Source: Aliiroseovarius halocynthiae (GTDB taxonomy: Bacteria; Pseudomonadota; Alphaproteobacteria; Rhodobacterales; Rhodobacteraceae). From it: DNA of 64,000 bases. Where the stretch lies: positions 1,012,437 through 1,076,436 of the forward strand of contig NZ_ML660019.1 in assembly GCF_007004645.1 (NCBI RefSeq), written 5' to 3'. The position numbers and the translations under genes were made by a program. Every line of letters starts with the position of its first letter. The stretch's first letter is position 1. Shown one piece after another: positions 7,595 to 16,526 of the stretch. The notes below the pieces were generated by a model. It was given only the letters and a program-made list of their open reading frames with translations. It was not told the DNA's origin and did not search any database.

Positions 7595-8803
7595 ATGATC
7601 CTGACCGATACAAAAAACCAAGCCGATCTGCCGCGCTATTTCGCGCAAGTCTTTGCTGTTGCCAAACGAATGAATAAAGGGCGGTTAGAGTTTGTGATGC
7701 CCGATGGACGCCGCTTTCGCGCGGACGGGGCGCAGCCGGGCTATGTCGCCGAGCTGCATGTGCACGACCCGGATGTCTTTGCACGCCTGATCCGCGAAGG
7801 TGATCTTGGCTTTTGCGACGCCTATATCGAGGGGGGGTGGTCCACGCCGGATCTTCAGGCCTTTCTGGATTTGGTGCAGGATGACAATGACATGGTCTAT
7901 GACGGCTTTCCGGGCCAGATATTCCTGCGTGCTTACGAGCGGATGCGCCACCTGATGCGGGAAAATACCAAGAAACAGGCGAAGAAGAACATCTCGGCTC
8001 ATTACGATTTAGGTAATGATTTCTATGGCTTGTGGCTGGATGATACCATGACGTATTCGTCCGCGCTGTTTCGCACTGGGCAAGAAAGCCTTGAGCGCGC
8101 TCAGGAAGAGAAATACGCGTCGATGATCGACGAGATGGGCGTGACGCCGGGCGATCATGTTCTGGAAATTGGCTGTGGCTGGGGGGGCTTTGCGGAACAT
8201 GCTGCCCGCAAAGGGATCCGTGTCACCGGGTTGACCATCAGCCAAGAACAGCACGATTTCGCGGTCGAGCGGCTGGAGAAGGCAGGCCTGTCCGATATGG
8301 TCGAGATCAAGCTGCAGGATTACCGTGACGAAACCGGGCAGTATGACGGAATCGCCTCGATCGAGATGTTTGAAGCTGTCGGTGAGAAATACTGGCCCAT
8401 CTATTTTGAAACGGTAAAGTCCTGTTTGAAGCCCGGTGCGAAAGCAACACTTCAGATCATCACCATCGCCGAGCGCCGGTTTGCTGCCTATCGCAAGGGG
8501 GTTGATTTCATTCAGAAATACATCTTCCCCGGTGGAATGCTGCCGTCAAAGACGATATTGCAGGATGAGGTGGCGAAGGCAGGGTTGGACACGCGTAACC
8601 GGATCGAATTCGGTGAAAGCTACTCGGTCACCCTGCGTCGCTGGTTTGAGCGGTTTAACGCAAGCTGGGCAAACATTGCCCTCATGGGGTTTGACGACAA
8701 GTTCCGTCGGATGTGGAACTTTTACCTCACTTCCTGTGCCGCGGCGTTCCATTCCGGCAGTTGTGACGTCGTTCAGTTGACGGTGGCCCGTCCTTCTGGA
8801 TAA
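7595..8803 (+). CDS. cfa: Cyclopropane-fatty-acyl-phospholipid synthase family methyltransferase
   Basis: A 402-residue SAM-dependent enzyme predicted to methylate cis double bonds of membrane phospholipids. The SAM motif VLEIGCGWGGFAEHAA, the segment NISAHYDLGNDFYGLWLD with the substrate-entry region, the post-SAM GLTISQEQ, and the later FIQKYIFPGGMLPS block are all typical of the CFA/CmaS family. The N-terminal 110 residues form the lipid-binding domain. ATG 7595 is chosen over 7577 because GGGAGGGG lies immediately upstream of it. It stands alone as a transcription unit. Confidence 0.88.
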   Translation: MILTDTKNQADLPRYFAQVFAVAKRMNKGRLEFVMPDGRRFRADGAQPGYVAELHVHDPDVFARLIREGDLGFCDAYIEGGWSTPDLQAFLDLVQDDNDMVYDGFPGQIFLRAYERMRHLMRENTKKQAKKNISAHYDLGNDFYGLWLDDTMTYSSALFRTGQESLERAQEEKYASMIDEMGVTPGDHVLEIGCGWGGFAEHAARKGIRVTGLTISQEQHDFAVERLEKAGLSDMVEIKLQDYRDETGQYDGIASIEMFEAVGEKYWPIYFETVKSCLKPGAKATLQIITIAERRFAAYRKGVDFIQKYIFPGGMLPSKTILQDEVAKAGLDTRNRIEFGESYSVTLRRWFERFNASWANIALMGFDDKFRRMWNFYLTSCAAAFHSGSCDVVQLTVARPSG

Positions 8804-8886
8804 ATCGGTGCAACTACCGAACTTTATGTCATATTGTGGCTATAAGTAATCCTGAAGACCTGACACACAAAGAGGGCAGAAAGCCT

Positions 8887-9327
8887 ATGCCAACAGCTGC
8901 GAAGTTTATTTCTGCCGTCATCCTTGCTGCGATCGGCTGGATGTGCGCCGAGATGGTGAAACCGTTGATGCCCGAGGGCAGCGATCCCAGATATTTTTCC
9001 CAAACCTGTGCCATCGCGGGATGGTTGGTGGGGTGGTTCTATTTGGGGCCGCGCGCTGATCGCGAGCTGGGTACAATGGGTTCCAATGCGGGAACGACCA
9101 CTTTTGTTCAGGTGATTTTCACGCTTTTTATTTTTTCCTTCGTCGAGATGATCGAGCGCTCGCTAAAGAAACGCTACGATGGTCCAATTGAAGGATTACA
9201 AGACATCTTTGTTATCGGTGGTGAAATGATGCTGGAATATACCACCGCCGAGATTGTTGCCGTTGCAATTCTTGGCGGGTTTATCGCCTCTAAGGTTGCC
9301 TTCTATGCCGCGCGCAAATGGGGCTAG
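8887..9327 (+). CDS. trgA: TrgA family membrane protein
   Basis: A 146-residue protein with about four hydrophobic segments beginning MPTAAKFISAVILAAIGW. The sequence and its position before a trgB-like gene and cysK match the trgA-trgB-cysK locus described in Rhodobacter sphaeroides as conferring tellurite resistance when supplied on plasmids. The middle has GWLVGWFYLGPRADRELG and a conserved AEIVAVAILGGFIASKVAFYAA tail. Translation probably starts at ATG 8887; a start 17 codons earlier (8836) is in frame but lacks the family N terminus. The biochemical function is unknown. It is 49 bases from trgB. Confidence 0.8.
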   Translation: MPTAAKFISAVILAAIGWMCAEMVKPLMPEGSDPRYFSQTCAIAGWLVGWFYLGPRADRELGTMGSNAGTTTFVQVIFTLFIFSFVEMIERSLKKRYDGPIEGLQDIFVIGGEMMLEYTTAEIVAVAILGGFIASKVAFYAARKWG

Positions 9328-9376
9328 CGACGTCACCCGACCCAACAGGCTTTGCATGTAAGTTGAAAGGGATCCT

Positions 9377-10513
9377 GTGAGCTCTATGTTTTTTTATGGC
9401 ACGCTGTGCCATCGCCCGCTTCTTGGCGTTGTTTTAGGAGCGGAAAGCACTTGTCGTGTTCGACCGGCATCCTTGTCGAACCATGTTGCACATTGGGTTT
9501 GTAACCAACCTTTTCCAATGATTTCGTCAAGTGTTGAAGGCGACGTAGTACACGGGCTTCTCGTACAGGATTTGTCTCCCAGTGATGTGGCCCGTTTGAA
9601 CTTCTATGAGGGCGGGTTTGACTATGCATTGGGCGACGTAACAGTACAGCCTGATGCGGGCGGGCCTTTGGTGCCAACACAGGTATATTACCCAACGCCG
9701 GGGTTGTGGGCGCCGGGGGGCTTGTGGGATCTTGCCGCTTGGGACGCGCGTTTTGGCGCAATGGCTGTGGAAGCCGCGAAAGAGGTGATGGATTTCTATG
9801 GTCAGGTCACGCCCGAGGATATCGCGCGACGCTTTCCGATGATCCGAACTCGCGCCAGCAGCACGCTGCGCGCGCGTCAGGAGCCCGCTCCGACCGCATT
9901 GCGCACGCATTACGGCCTGCAGGATGTAGACGTGCAAGACAAGCGGACACCTTACGCACAGTTCTTCTCGATGGAAGAGCAGGTCTTGTCCTTCCGCAAA
10001 TATTCCGGCGAGATGAGCGACGTGGTTGACCGCGCCGCCTTCGTGGGTGGGGATGCGGTCATCGTGCTGCCCTATGATCCCGCGCGCGACCGCGTGCTGC
10101 TTGTCGAACAGTTCCGCATGGGGCCTTTGGTGCGCGGGGATCAGTACCCTTGGACATTGGAACCCATTGCGGGGCGGATCGACGGTGGTGAAGTGCCCGA
10201 GGAAAGCGCCCGTCGCGAGGCGATAGAGGAAGCTGGCCTTGAACTTGATCGCTTGATCCCTTTGACGCCAAACTATCCCAGCCCGGGCGCCAGCACCGAA
10301 TTCTTTTATCCCTTCATCGCCATATGCGATCTGCCCGATGATGCAGGCGGCATTGGTGGTGTCGAAAGCGAAGCCGAGGACATCCGAAGCCATGTCATCC
10401 CCTTTAATCAATTGATGTCTCTGATCGCTACAGGAGAGGCGAATTGTGGCCCCTTGGTCTTGGCTGGTTGGTGGTTGGCTGCAAATCGTCAGGAATTGCG
10501 CACGCATTCGTGA
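9377..10513 (+). CDS. trgB: TrgB: gamma-glutamylcyclotransferase-like domain fused to a NUDIX hydrolase
   Basis: A 378-residue two-domain protein. Residues about 4-150 carry the AIG2/gamma-glutamylcyclotransferase-like start MFFYGTLCHRPLL and a DVARLNFYEGGFDY segment. Residues about 200-370 form a NUDIX domain with an intact box: G-x5-E-x7-R-E-A-I-E-E-A-G-L, like ADP-ribose pyrophosphatases, preceded by VLLVEQFRMGPLVRG. The probable start is GTG 9377, seven bases after AAAGG; ATG 9386 is an alternative. The gene lies between trgA and cysK. Hydrolysis of an ADP-sugar is the expected chemistry; the link to tellurite or thiol metabolism comes from the Rhodobacter locus and is not visible here. 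Confidence 0.82.
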   Translation: MSSMFFYGTLCHRPLLGVVLGAESTCRVRPASLSNHVAHWVCNQPFPMISSSVEGDVVHGLLVQDLSPSDVARLNFYEGGFDYALGDVTVQPDAGGPLVPTQVYYPTPGLWAPGGLWDLAAWDARFGAMAVEAAKEVMDFYGQVTPEDIARRFPMIRTRASSTLRARQEPAPTALRTHYGLQDVDVQDKRTPYAQFFSMEEQVLSFRKYSGEMSDVVDRAAFVGGDAVIVLPYDPARDRVLLVEQFRMGPLVRGDQYPWTLEPIAGRIDGGEVPEESARREAIEEAGLELDRLIPLTPNYPSPGASTEFFYPFIAICDLPDDAGGIGGVESEAEDIRSHVIPFNQLMSLIATGEANCGPLVLAGWWLAANRQELRTHS

Positions 10514-10586
10514 TGGTCGGCCCTTGAACCGCCTATGTTCAGGTCATACAGATGATAGGAACGACGCGCGATAAGGGGCTGAAACA

Positions 10587-11621
10587 ATGGACATCAAACG
10601 CGATCTTGAAGCAACCGTGGGCAACACGCCCCTGATCCGATTGAACGCGGCCTCCGAGGCAACAGGCTGTGAAATTCTGGGCAAGGCCGAGTTCATGAAC
10701 CCGGGCCAGTCCGTCAAGGACCGTGCGGCGCTGTTCATCATCCGCGATGCCGTTGCGAGTGGCGCGTTGAAGCCGGGTGGCACGATTGTGGAAGGGACAG
10801 CTGGTAACACCGGGATCGGGCTTGCGCTGGTTGGCGCGTCGATGGGGTTCAAAACGGTGATTGTGATCCCGGAAACCCAATCCGAAGAGAAGAAGGACAT
10901 GATCCGTCTGGCTGGGGCTGAATTGGTTCAAGTTCCTGCAGTGCCTTACAAGAACCCCAATAACTATGTGCATTATTCGCGCCGTCTGGCAGAGAAGCTG
11001 AATGAAAGCGAGCCAGCGGGTGCGATCTGGGCCAACCAGTTTGACAACGTGGCCAATCGTCAAGCGCATATCGAAGGCACCGGGCCCGAGATCTGGGCGC
11101 AAACTGGTGGTAAAGTCGATGGTTTCACATGTGCCGTTGGTTCTGGCGGGACGCTTGCAGGCGTTGGTATGGCATTGCAGCCCAAGGGCGTGAAAGTCGC
11201 GCTGAGCGATCCAATGGGATCGGGGCTGTTCTCGCTGTATGAAACCGGGACTGCGGCCGCAGAAGGTGGTTCGATCACCGAAGGGATCGGGCAGGGGCGG
11301 ATCACTGCGAACCTTGAAGGTTTCACGCCCGACATGCGGTTCCAGATCCCCGACGACGAAGCCTTGCCAGTCATTTTTGACTTGTTGCAGGACGAAGGTC
11401 TGTGTCTTGGTGGCTCGTCCGGTATTAACGTGGCGGGTGCAATGCGGATGGCGCGTGAAATGGGGCCGGGCCATACGATCGTGACGGTTCTGTGTGACTA
11501 TGGCACGCGTTATCAGTCGAAGCTGTTCAACCCCGACTTCCTGCGTGAAAAAGGCTTGCCGATCCCCGCGTGGCTGGAACGTGCGCCTGCCTTTATGCCT
11601 GAGGTGTTCGAGGATATCTGA
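10587..11621 (+). CDS. cysK: Cysteine synthase (O-acetylserine sulfhydrylase)
   Basis: This 344-residue fold-type II PLP enzyme makes cysteine from O-acetylserine and sulfide. The PLP lysine is in NPGQSVKDRAA, the Asn/substrate loop in EGTAGNTGIGLA, and the phosphate cup in GSGGTLAGVG. The C-terminal region keeps GEGLCLGGSSG-type residues (DEGLCLGGSSG). The protein is somewhat longer than the usual 305-325 residues because of its C-terminal tail. It follows trgB by 73 bases. Its TGA overlaps the ATG of the mechanosensitive channel gene by one base, giving translational coupling. Confidence 0.93.
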   Translation: MDIKRDLEATVGNTPLIRLNAASEATGCEILGKAEFMNPGQSVKDRAALFIIRDAVASGALKPGGTIVEGTAGNTGIGLALVGASMGFKTVIVIPETQSEEKKDMIRLAGAELVQVPAVPYKNPNNYVHYSRRLAEKLNESEPAGAIWANQFDNVANRQAHIEGTGPEIWAQTGGKVDGFTCAVGSGGTLAGVGMALQPKGVKVALSDPMGSGLFSLYETGTAAAEGGSITEGIGQGRITANLEGFTPDMRFQIPDDEALPVIFDLLQDEGLCLGGSSGINVAGAMRMAREMGPGHTIVTVLCDYGTRYQSKLFNPDFLREKGLPIPAWLERAPAFMPEVFEDI

Positions 11622-14107
11622 TGAGCTCTGAACTGCGCCGTTCGACTCTGCCTTCCCGGTTCTTTTGGCTTTTGCGGGTGTGGCTGTGCGCTGTCATGCT
11701 GTTGATGCCGATAGGGGCCAGCGCGCAAGACGCAGATACAAGCACGGATATATCCAGTTTTGTTCTGACAAAGGAAGGCGCGCCGGATTATCTGGCATGG
11801 TCGCGCGTAGCAGAGCGGGGCGAACGTGTGCTCGAAATTGGGCGGGCCTCGGACCAAGCTCTTAGCGAGCTACGTAGCGAAATTGCCCAATGGCGCGGCC
11901 TGTTCAAATCTGCGCAAGACGAGAATTCTATCCGTATTGATACGCTGAAAACACAGCTCGCCACTTTGGGGCCAGAACCTGAAGATCTCGGAAGTGAGCT
12001 GGCGGTGCTGGCACAGCGCCGCAAAGAGCTGAATGCTGAACTTAGCAAAGCACAGGCGCCGGTTAAGGAGGCGGAAGAATCCTATGCGCGGGCGGATTTT
12101 CTTGTTCGTGAGATCGACAGCATGTTGCGGACGCGCCAGACAGATCAATTGTTCAAGCTCGGTCCGACTCCGTTGAACCCAGCGGCTTGGTCAACTGCAT
12201 TTGCTGCGCTGAAAAAGACCTTTGCGACTGCAGCGTCTGAGACACGCAATGCTTGGGGAAGCGACGCGCAGAGACGAGACCTGCAAGCAGATTTGCCGGT
12301 TACCATCGCCTTGCTGGTTATCGGCCTTGTGCTGCTCACGCAGTCGCGCGGATGGTTGATCCGACTTGGGGGGCGTTTGCGCCAAATGCGCAAAGGGCCA
12401 TCGCGTGGCGTTGTGGGGTTTGTCATTTCACTAGGCCAAGTCATCGCGCCTATGTTGGGATTGTCAGCCTTCCTGATTGCCTTGAACCTTGCCGGTGTCC
12501 TGGGGCTGCGTGGTCAAGCGATCGCGGATGCATTACCTGCGGCAGGACTGCTATTCTTCGTCGCGTTGTGGATTGGTACACGCGTTTTTGGGGCCGAGGC
12601 ATCGCATGCATCTCTTTATCTGCCCAGCTCGGTGTTGCGGGCCGAAGCGCGGATTAATGTCACGCTTCTTGGCCTGTTGCTGGGTATCTTGGTCGTCCTT
12701 CGGCAAGTTGGTGCGGCGGAAGCATATTCGGAAAGCACAGTGGTTGTTCTGGCGTTCCCGGTGCTTGTGGGCGCGAGTGTTCTGTTGGTGCGTATGGGGC
12801 GTTTGCTGCGGCGCCATCTGGGCGCGCAGGATTCTGGAAACCATAGTGCGTTCAGGACGCGCGTGATCTCGGGAATTGGTCGCGTATGTGAAGCGGTTGG
12901 GTTCGTTTCTCCGATTGCAGCGGCTGTAGGCTATACCGCCTTTGCCGAAGCGTTGCTGCTGCCGACCATTCTGACCCTGGCAGTTCTTGCTGTTCTCGAG
13001 ATCCTGAATGTATTTGTGAAAGCAGTCTATGCCACCGTCATCCGTGCGGATGATGAGATCGCGGATCAGGCGCTCTTTCCTGTCATCGTCAGCTTCTGCC
13101 TATTGTTGGCAGCTTTGCCTTTGCTAGCTTTGATTTGGGGTGCACGAGCAACAGATCTGGCCGAACTCTGGGCGCAGTTCCTGAACGGCTTCCAGATGGG
13201 AAGCACGCGCATTACGCCACGGGCTTTCCTCGTCTTTGCAATTATATTTGTCGGTGGCTATGCGGCGACCCGCGCGCTTCAGGCAACTCTGCGAAGTTCA
13301 ATTCTTCCCAAGACCAACTTGGACAAGGGCGGGCAGAATGCCATCGCGGTTGGTACCGGATATGTGGGCTTATTTCTTGCAGCGGTGATTGCGATCACCG
13401 GAGCAGGGATCGACCTGAGCTCAGTCGCGATCATCGCGGGTGCTCTATCAGTCGGGATCGGGTTTGGCTTGCAGACCATCGTTTCCAATTTTGTCTCGGG
13501 CATCATTCTTCTGATCGAGCGCCCAATTTCTGAAGGCGATTGGATCGAAGTGAATGGCCAGATGGGCTATGTGCGCGACATTTCTGTCCGCGCTACGCGG
13601 ATCGAGACGTTTGACCGTTCGGATGTGATCTTGCCGAACTCCGACTTGGTATCGGGCGTTGTAACGAATTATACGCGCGGCAATTCGATTGGGCGGGTGA
13701 TCATTCCGGTTGGCGTGGCATATGGCACCGACACAAGGTGCGTAGAGACCATTCTGCGCGAGATCGCCGAAGCGCACCCAATGGTTACCGTAAATCCATC
13801 GCCAGCGGTGATTTTCCAGGGGTTTGGTGCAGATAGCCTTGATTTTGAGATCCGTGCGATCTTGTCAGACGTGAATTTCATGCTGTCGGTCAAAAGCGAG
13901 ATCAACCACGAGATCGCCCGCCGCTTTGTCGAAGAAGGGATCGAGATTCCGTTCGCACAGCGGGATATCTGGCTGCGCAATCCCGAGGCTTTGAGCGGAG
14001 GGGCAACCACGCCGAAAGCGGACCTTGCAGACGTGCCAGCACAGAATTTAACTCGGGATTCCTTCACGGTCGAAGACATGAATGGTGAGGGGGAGGGCGA
14101 TGAGTAA
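11621..14107 (+). CDS. DUF3772-containing MscS family mechanosensitive channel
   Basis: An 828-residue large MscS-type channel. It has a signal peptide ending near GASA-QDAD, a periplasmic DUF3772-like coiled-coil region (about residues 45-200), roughly ten membrane segments, then the conserved pore helix and beta domain: SVGIGFGLQTIVSNFVSGIILL followed by ERPISEGDWIEV. The IRATRIETFDRSDVILPNSDL-type stretch and a C-terminal alpha/beta domain complete the MscS core. Such channels release solutes on hypo-osmotic shock, which suits a bacterium accumulating osmolytes. It starts on the cysK stop (TGATG). An acidic, Gly-rich tail ends the protein. Confidence 0.88.
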   Translation: MSSELRRSTLPSRFFWLLRVWLCAVMLLMPIGASAQDADTSTDISSFVLTKEGAPDYLAWSRVAERGERVLEIGRASDQALSELRSEIAQWRGLFKSAQDENSIRIDTLKTQLATLGPEPEDLGSELAVLAQRRKELNAELSKAQAPVKEAEESYARADFLVREIDSMLRTRQTDQLFKLGPTPLNPAAWSTAFAALKKTFATAASETRNAWGSDAQRRDLQADLPVTIALLVIGLVLLTQSRGWLIRLGGRLRQMRKGPSRGVVGFVISLGQVIAPMLGLSAFLIALNLAGVLGLRGQAIADALPAAGLLFFVALWIGTRVFGAEASHASLYLPSSVLRAEARINVTLLGLLLGILVVLRQVGAAEAYSESTVVVLAFPVLVGASVLLVRMGRLLRRHLGAQDSGNHSAFRTRVISGIGRVCEAVGFVSPIAAAVGYTAFAEALLLPTILTLAVLAVLEILNVFVKAVYATVIRADDEIADQALFPVIVSFCLLLAALPLLALIWGARATDLAELWAQFLNGFQMGSTRITPRAFLVFAIIFVGGYAATRALQATLRSSILPKTNLDKGGQNAIAVGTGYVGLFLAAVIAITGAGIDLSSVAIIAGALSVGIGFGLQTIVSNFVSGIILLIERPISEGDWIEVNGQMGYVRDISVRATRIETFDRSDVILPNSDLVSGVVTNYTRGNSIGRVIIPVGVAYGTDTRCVETILREIAEAHPMVTVNPSPAVIFQGFGADSLDFEIRAILSDVNFMLSVKSEINHEIARRFVEEGIEIPFAQRDIWLRNPEALSGGATTPKADLADVPAQNLTRDSFTVEDMNGEGEGDE

Positions 14108-14390
14108 ACCTTTGGATCAGGACGATGCCTAGTTGACCGATGTCGCCGACAAGGATCTGCTGCAAGTTGCCATGATGTTTCACAATGGCTGAATTGAGAT
14201 TTGCGCCTGCGCCACATGCGGATGCACACGGCGCTGAATCCTCGGTCGGTTGTGGCTCCATTGTCCGTCGCTGCTGGGGGATCTGGACCGAGAGTTCTCG
14301 ATTGAACTTCTCTATCGGATATCCCTAATGGATAAGCAGTCCATTGAGGACTTACTGAATGCCCGACTTTCCGCGATTTTGAGCCGGTGA
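14100..14390 (+). pseudogene. Possible decayed small gene coupled to the mscS gene
   Basis: An ATG at 14100 overlaps the mscS stop by eight bases and is preceded by a strong GGGGGAGGG site. Its frame runs to 14390 (97 codons) but is broken by TAG at 14130, TGA at 14190 and TGA at 14235. Protein-like stretches stay in the same frame across the stops, for example LTDVADKDLLQVAMMF and the helical LLGDLDREFSIELLYRIS. The number of stops is close to that expected by chance at this base composition, so a relic is only a suggestion. I do not recognise the family. Confidence 0.3.
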
Positions 14391-14687
14391 AGAACTGAAA
14401 CTTGGACCCAAATCATACTGGTCGATTTGCAACCGTTTGGCGGACCCCCTTGTGCGCTGCATCTGAAAACCTAGCGTGGTCGCGCAGGATTGCCCCCGAC
14501 CGGCGGCACCCACTTAGCGGCGGCCCCAGCAGGCTGCTGAGGATCCGAGGTCTTGGGTAGGTGATTGTTGCGGCCAATGGTGCTCGATTGGTTCAGCTTT
14601 CCTTCGTGTTGGTCTATCGAAAATCAATCCATGAAAAGTGACAATGACGGCTTGAACCCTGAAGCACTTCCGAATAACAACGTCGGC
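14391..14687. other. Noncoding stretch before tRNA-Ser
   Basis: Nearly 300 bases with no convincing open frame, terminator or repeat. It presumably holds the tRNA-Ser promoter. The short open frames that run from here into the tRNA are artefacts. Confidence 0.5.
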
Positions 14688-14777
14688 GGAGCGGTGGCCG
14701 AGTGGTCGAAGGCGCACGCCTGGAAAGTGTGTAGGCGGGGAACCGTCTCGAGGGTTCGAATCCCTTCCGCTCCGCCA
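14688..14777 (+). tRNA. tRNA-Ser(GGA)
   Basis: A 90-base class II tRNA. The acceptor stem GGAGCGG (14688-14694) pairs with CCGCTCC (14767-14773), followed by discriminator G and an encoded CCA. The D arm has GCC/GGC, the anticodon stem CACGC/GTGTG holds the loop CTGGAAA with anticodon GGA, the variable arm is long as in serine tRNAs, and the T arm contains GGGTTCGAATCCC. Confidence 0.97.
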
Positions 14778-14930
14778 GAAATTTTTGTTTATGTTGTGAA
14801 ACGTACAAAATTCAGCTCACCAACAGCCATATGAGGTGTCGGTGTTGGCTGGGTTTTTGTCAGCGGTGACGCTCCAGAAATCTCTGTTTTGGCTTGTATT
14901 GCTTCCTATAGCTCTGATGGCGTGCGTGCG

Positions 14931-16250
14931 TTAGAAATGTGCGCCCCATCTAGGGTGTGCATCATCTATGACCAACGCGTGGGAATGTCTGCGATGCCCC
15001 TGAAGATGCGGGTGGTCAAGTGGTAGATTATCGTGTGTATGCGGCACCTCGACCGGGTCATCTGCTGGCCAGAACTGAAGGGCAGCAGCGATCCCGGTGG
15101 CTGATAGCGCAGCAAGGGTCAGCAGCGTTGGTACTGTGCCAAACGTGGTGAGAAGCCAGCCCGACAACGGATACGTAAACAGCCAGCAGGCGTGGGATAA
15201 CGCAAATTGCGCGGCAAAGATCGCTGGGCGGTCTTCAGCATGTGCGGATCGCGCCAGCAGGCGACCCGAAGGGGTTAGAACGGTCGAGTAGCCCAGTCCG
15301 ATCAACACCCATGCAGCCAACAGTGCCATCCAGCTTAGTCCGATCATCGATACCATCACACCAAACCCCAGAAGTGTTGCCACCATCAAACTGGCTCCGG
15401 TCAGCATCAACGGACGCTCGTTCCAGGTTTTTAGCGCTTTGGGCAGGGCAAAGGCGGCGACCATACTGCCCGATCCGAAGGCAAACATGGTCCAAGCCAA
15501 GGCGCTTTCCTCTAGCCCCAAGTGACTGCGCACCAAGATGACCGAGTTCACCAGCACCATTGCCCCGGCGCTGGACACGGCAAGGTTCAGCCCCAAGAGC
15601 CCGCGCAGCCGCGGAGTGGCCAGATAAATGCGGACGCCCAATGTGGTGCGCTCATAGAAGCCGCGCGGCGCGGCTGGTTTCGGGTTGGGCAGGCGTGTGC
15701 TTATCACCATAAACGCCGAGATCAGGAAGCCAAATGCCGTGCCAAGAAACAGGCTGCTATAGCTGGCAACGGTCAAGATCAAAGCGGCAAGGGTGGGGGA
15801 GAGGATGTTTTCAAGATCAAAGGCCAGACGCGACAGCGACAGCGCTTTTGTATAGCGCTCTTCATCCGGCAATACATCCGGGATGGTGGCCTGAAAGGTG
15901 GGCGTGAACGCCGCCGAGGCGGCTTGCAGAACGAAGATCAAGCCATAGACCTGCCATAGCGTTGTAGCAAAAGGCAGACATAGCACGACGGCTGCGCGGA
16001 TCAGATCGAGCACGACCAACAAAGCGCGTCGGTTCATCAGGTCTGCCACGGCGCTGGCGATCGGGGCAAGTCCGACATAGGCGACCATCTTGATGGTAAA
16101 GATCGTGCCCAACACCAGCGCCGCATTCTCGCCCGCCATATCGTACGCCAGAAGCCCCAGCGCGACGGTGGCAAGTCCGGTACCCAGAAGGGCCACAATC
16201 TGCGCCATGAACAGGTTGCGATAGGCTTGGTCGCCGAGAACTTCGAACAT
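14931..16250 (-). CDS. MFS exporter with histidine-rich tail, putative nickel/cobalt efflux (NrsD-like)
   Basis: A 439-residue major facilitator with about twelve membrane segments, beginning MFEVLGDQAYRNLFMAQ. The last 40 residues form a soluble tail with about ten histidines (VPHTHDNLP, LDHPHLQGHRRHSHA), a feature of the NreB/NrsD nickel exporters. The start at 16250 has GAGG five bases upstream and follows the sensor stop by seven bases; a longer frame to 16316 runs inside the sensor gene. Together with a CsoR/RcnR-family sensor bearing an InrS-like metal set, the likely role is expelling Ni(II), or possibly Co(II) or Cu. Metal identity is inference. Confidence 0.75.
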   Translation of the reverse strand: MFEVLGDQAYRNLFMAQIVALLGTGLATVALGLLAYDMAGENAALVLGTIFTIKMVAYVGLAPIASAVADLMNRRALLVVLDLIRAAVVLCLPFATTLWQVYGLIFVLQAASAAFTPTFQATIPDVLPDEERYTKALSLSRLAFDLENILSPTLAALILTVASYSSLFLGTAFGFLISAFMVISTRLPNPKPAAPRGFYERTTLGVRIYLATPRLRGLLGLNLAVSSAGAMVLVNSVILVRSHLGLEESALAWTMFAFGSGSMVAAFALPKALKTWNERPLMLTGASLMVATLLGFGVMVSMIGLSWMALLAAWVLIGLGYSTVLTPSGRLLARSAHAEDRPAIFAAQFALSHACWLFTYPLSGWLLTTFGTVPTLLTLAALSATGIAAALQFWPADDPVEVPHTHDNLPLDHPHLQGHRRHSHALVIDDAHPRWGAHF

Positions 16251-16257
16251 GCGTGCC

Positions 16258-16515
16258 TCACAGATACCGGGTGATGGCTTTAAGTTCAGCCACGGCGGCC
16301 GAAGTTTCATCTCCAAGGCAGTGATCTAGATGGTCGTGGATCAGCGCCTGTTTCGCATTTCGAATGGCGCTTTCAACTGCTTGTAATTGCTGGGCAAGGT
16401 CGACGCATGGGCGGCCTTGCTCGATCATCTCGATCACCGACTGAAGATGCCCACTGGCGCGTTTTAAGCGGGCCGAGATCTTAGGGTGGCTGGCATGTGT
16501 ATGTGTCTGTTCCAT
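16258..16515 (-). CDS. CsoR/RcnR/InrS family metal-responsive repressor
   Basis: An 85-residue all-helical DUF156 repressor. Counting from the start, His5, Cys37, His62 and Cys66 fall at the W-X-Y-Z fingerprint positions of this family. Cys-His-Cys at X-Y-Z is shared by CsoR (Cu) and InrS (Ni), and His at W is as in InrS and RcnR, so the set H-C-H-C matches the cyanobacterial nickel sensor InrS. RcnR would have His rather than Cys at Z, and FrmR lacks this set. A G/C-tract operator lies 12 bases upstream of the start, pointing to autoregulation, and the MFS pump follows in the same operon. Confidence 0.85.
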   Translation of the reverse strand: MEQTHTHASHPKISARLKRASGHLQSVIEMIEQGRPCVDLAQQLQAVESAIRNAKQALIHDHLDHCLGDETSAAVAELKAITRYL

Positions 16516-16526
16516 CAGGCAATGAT

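Noticed and set aside
14565-14834. Plus-strand open frame through tRNA-Ser
   Set aside because: Most of it is the tRNA itself; no ribosome binding site or protein features.
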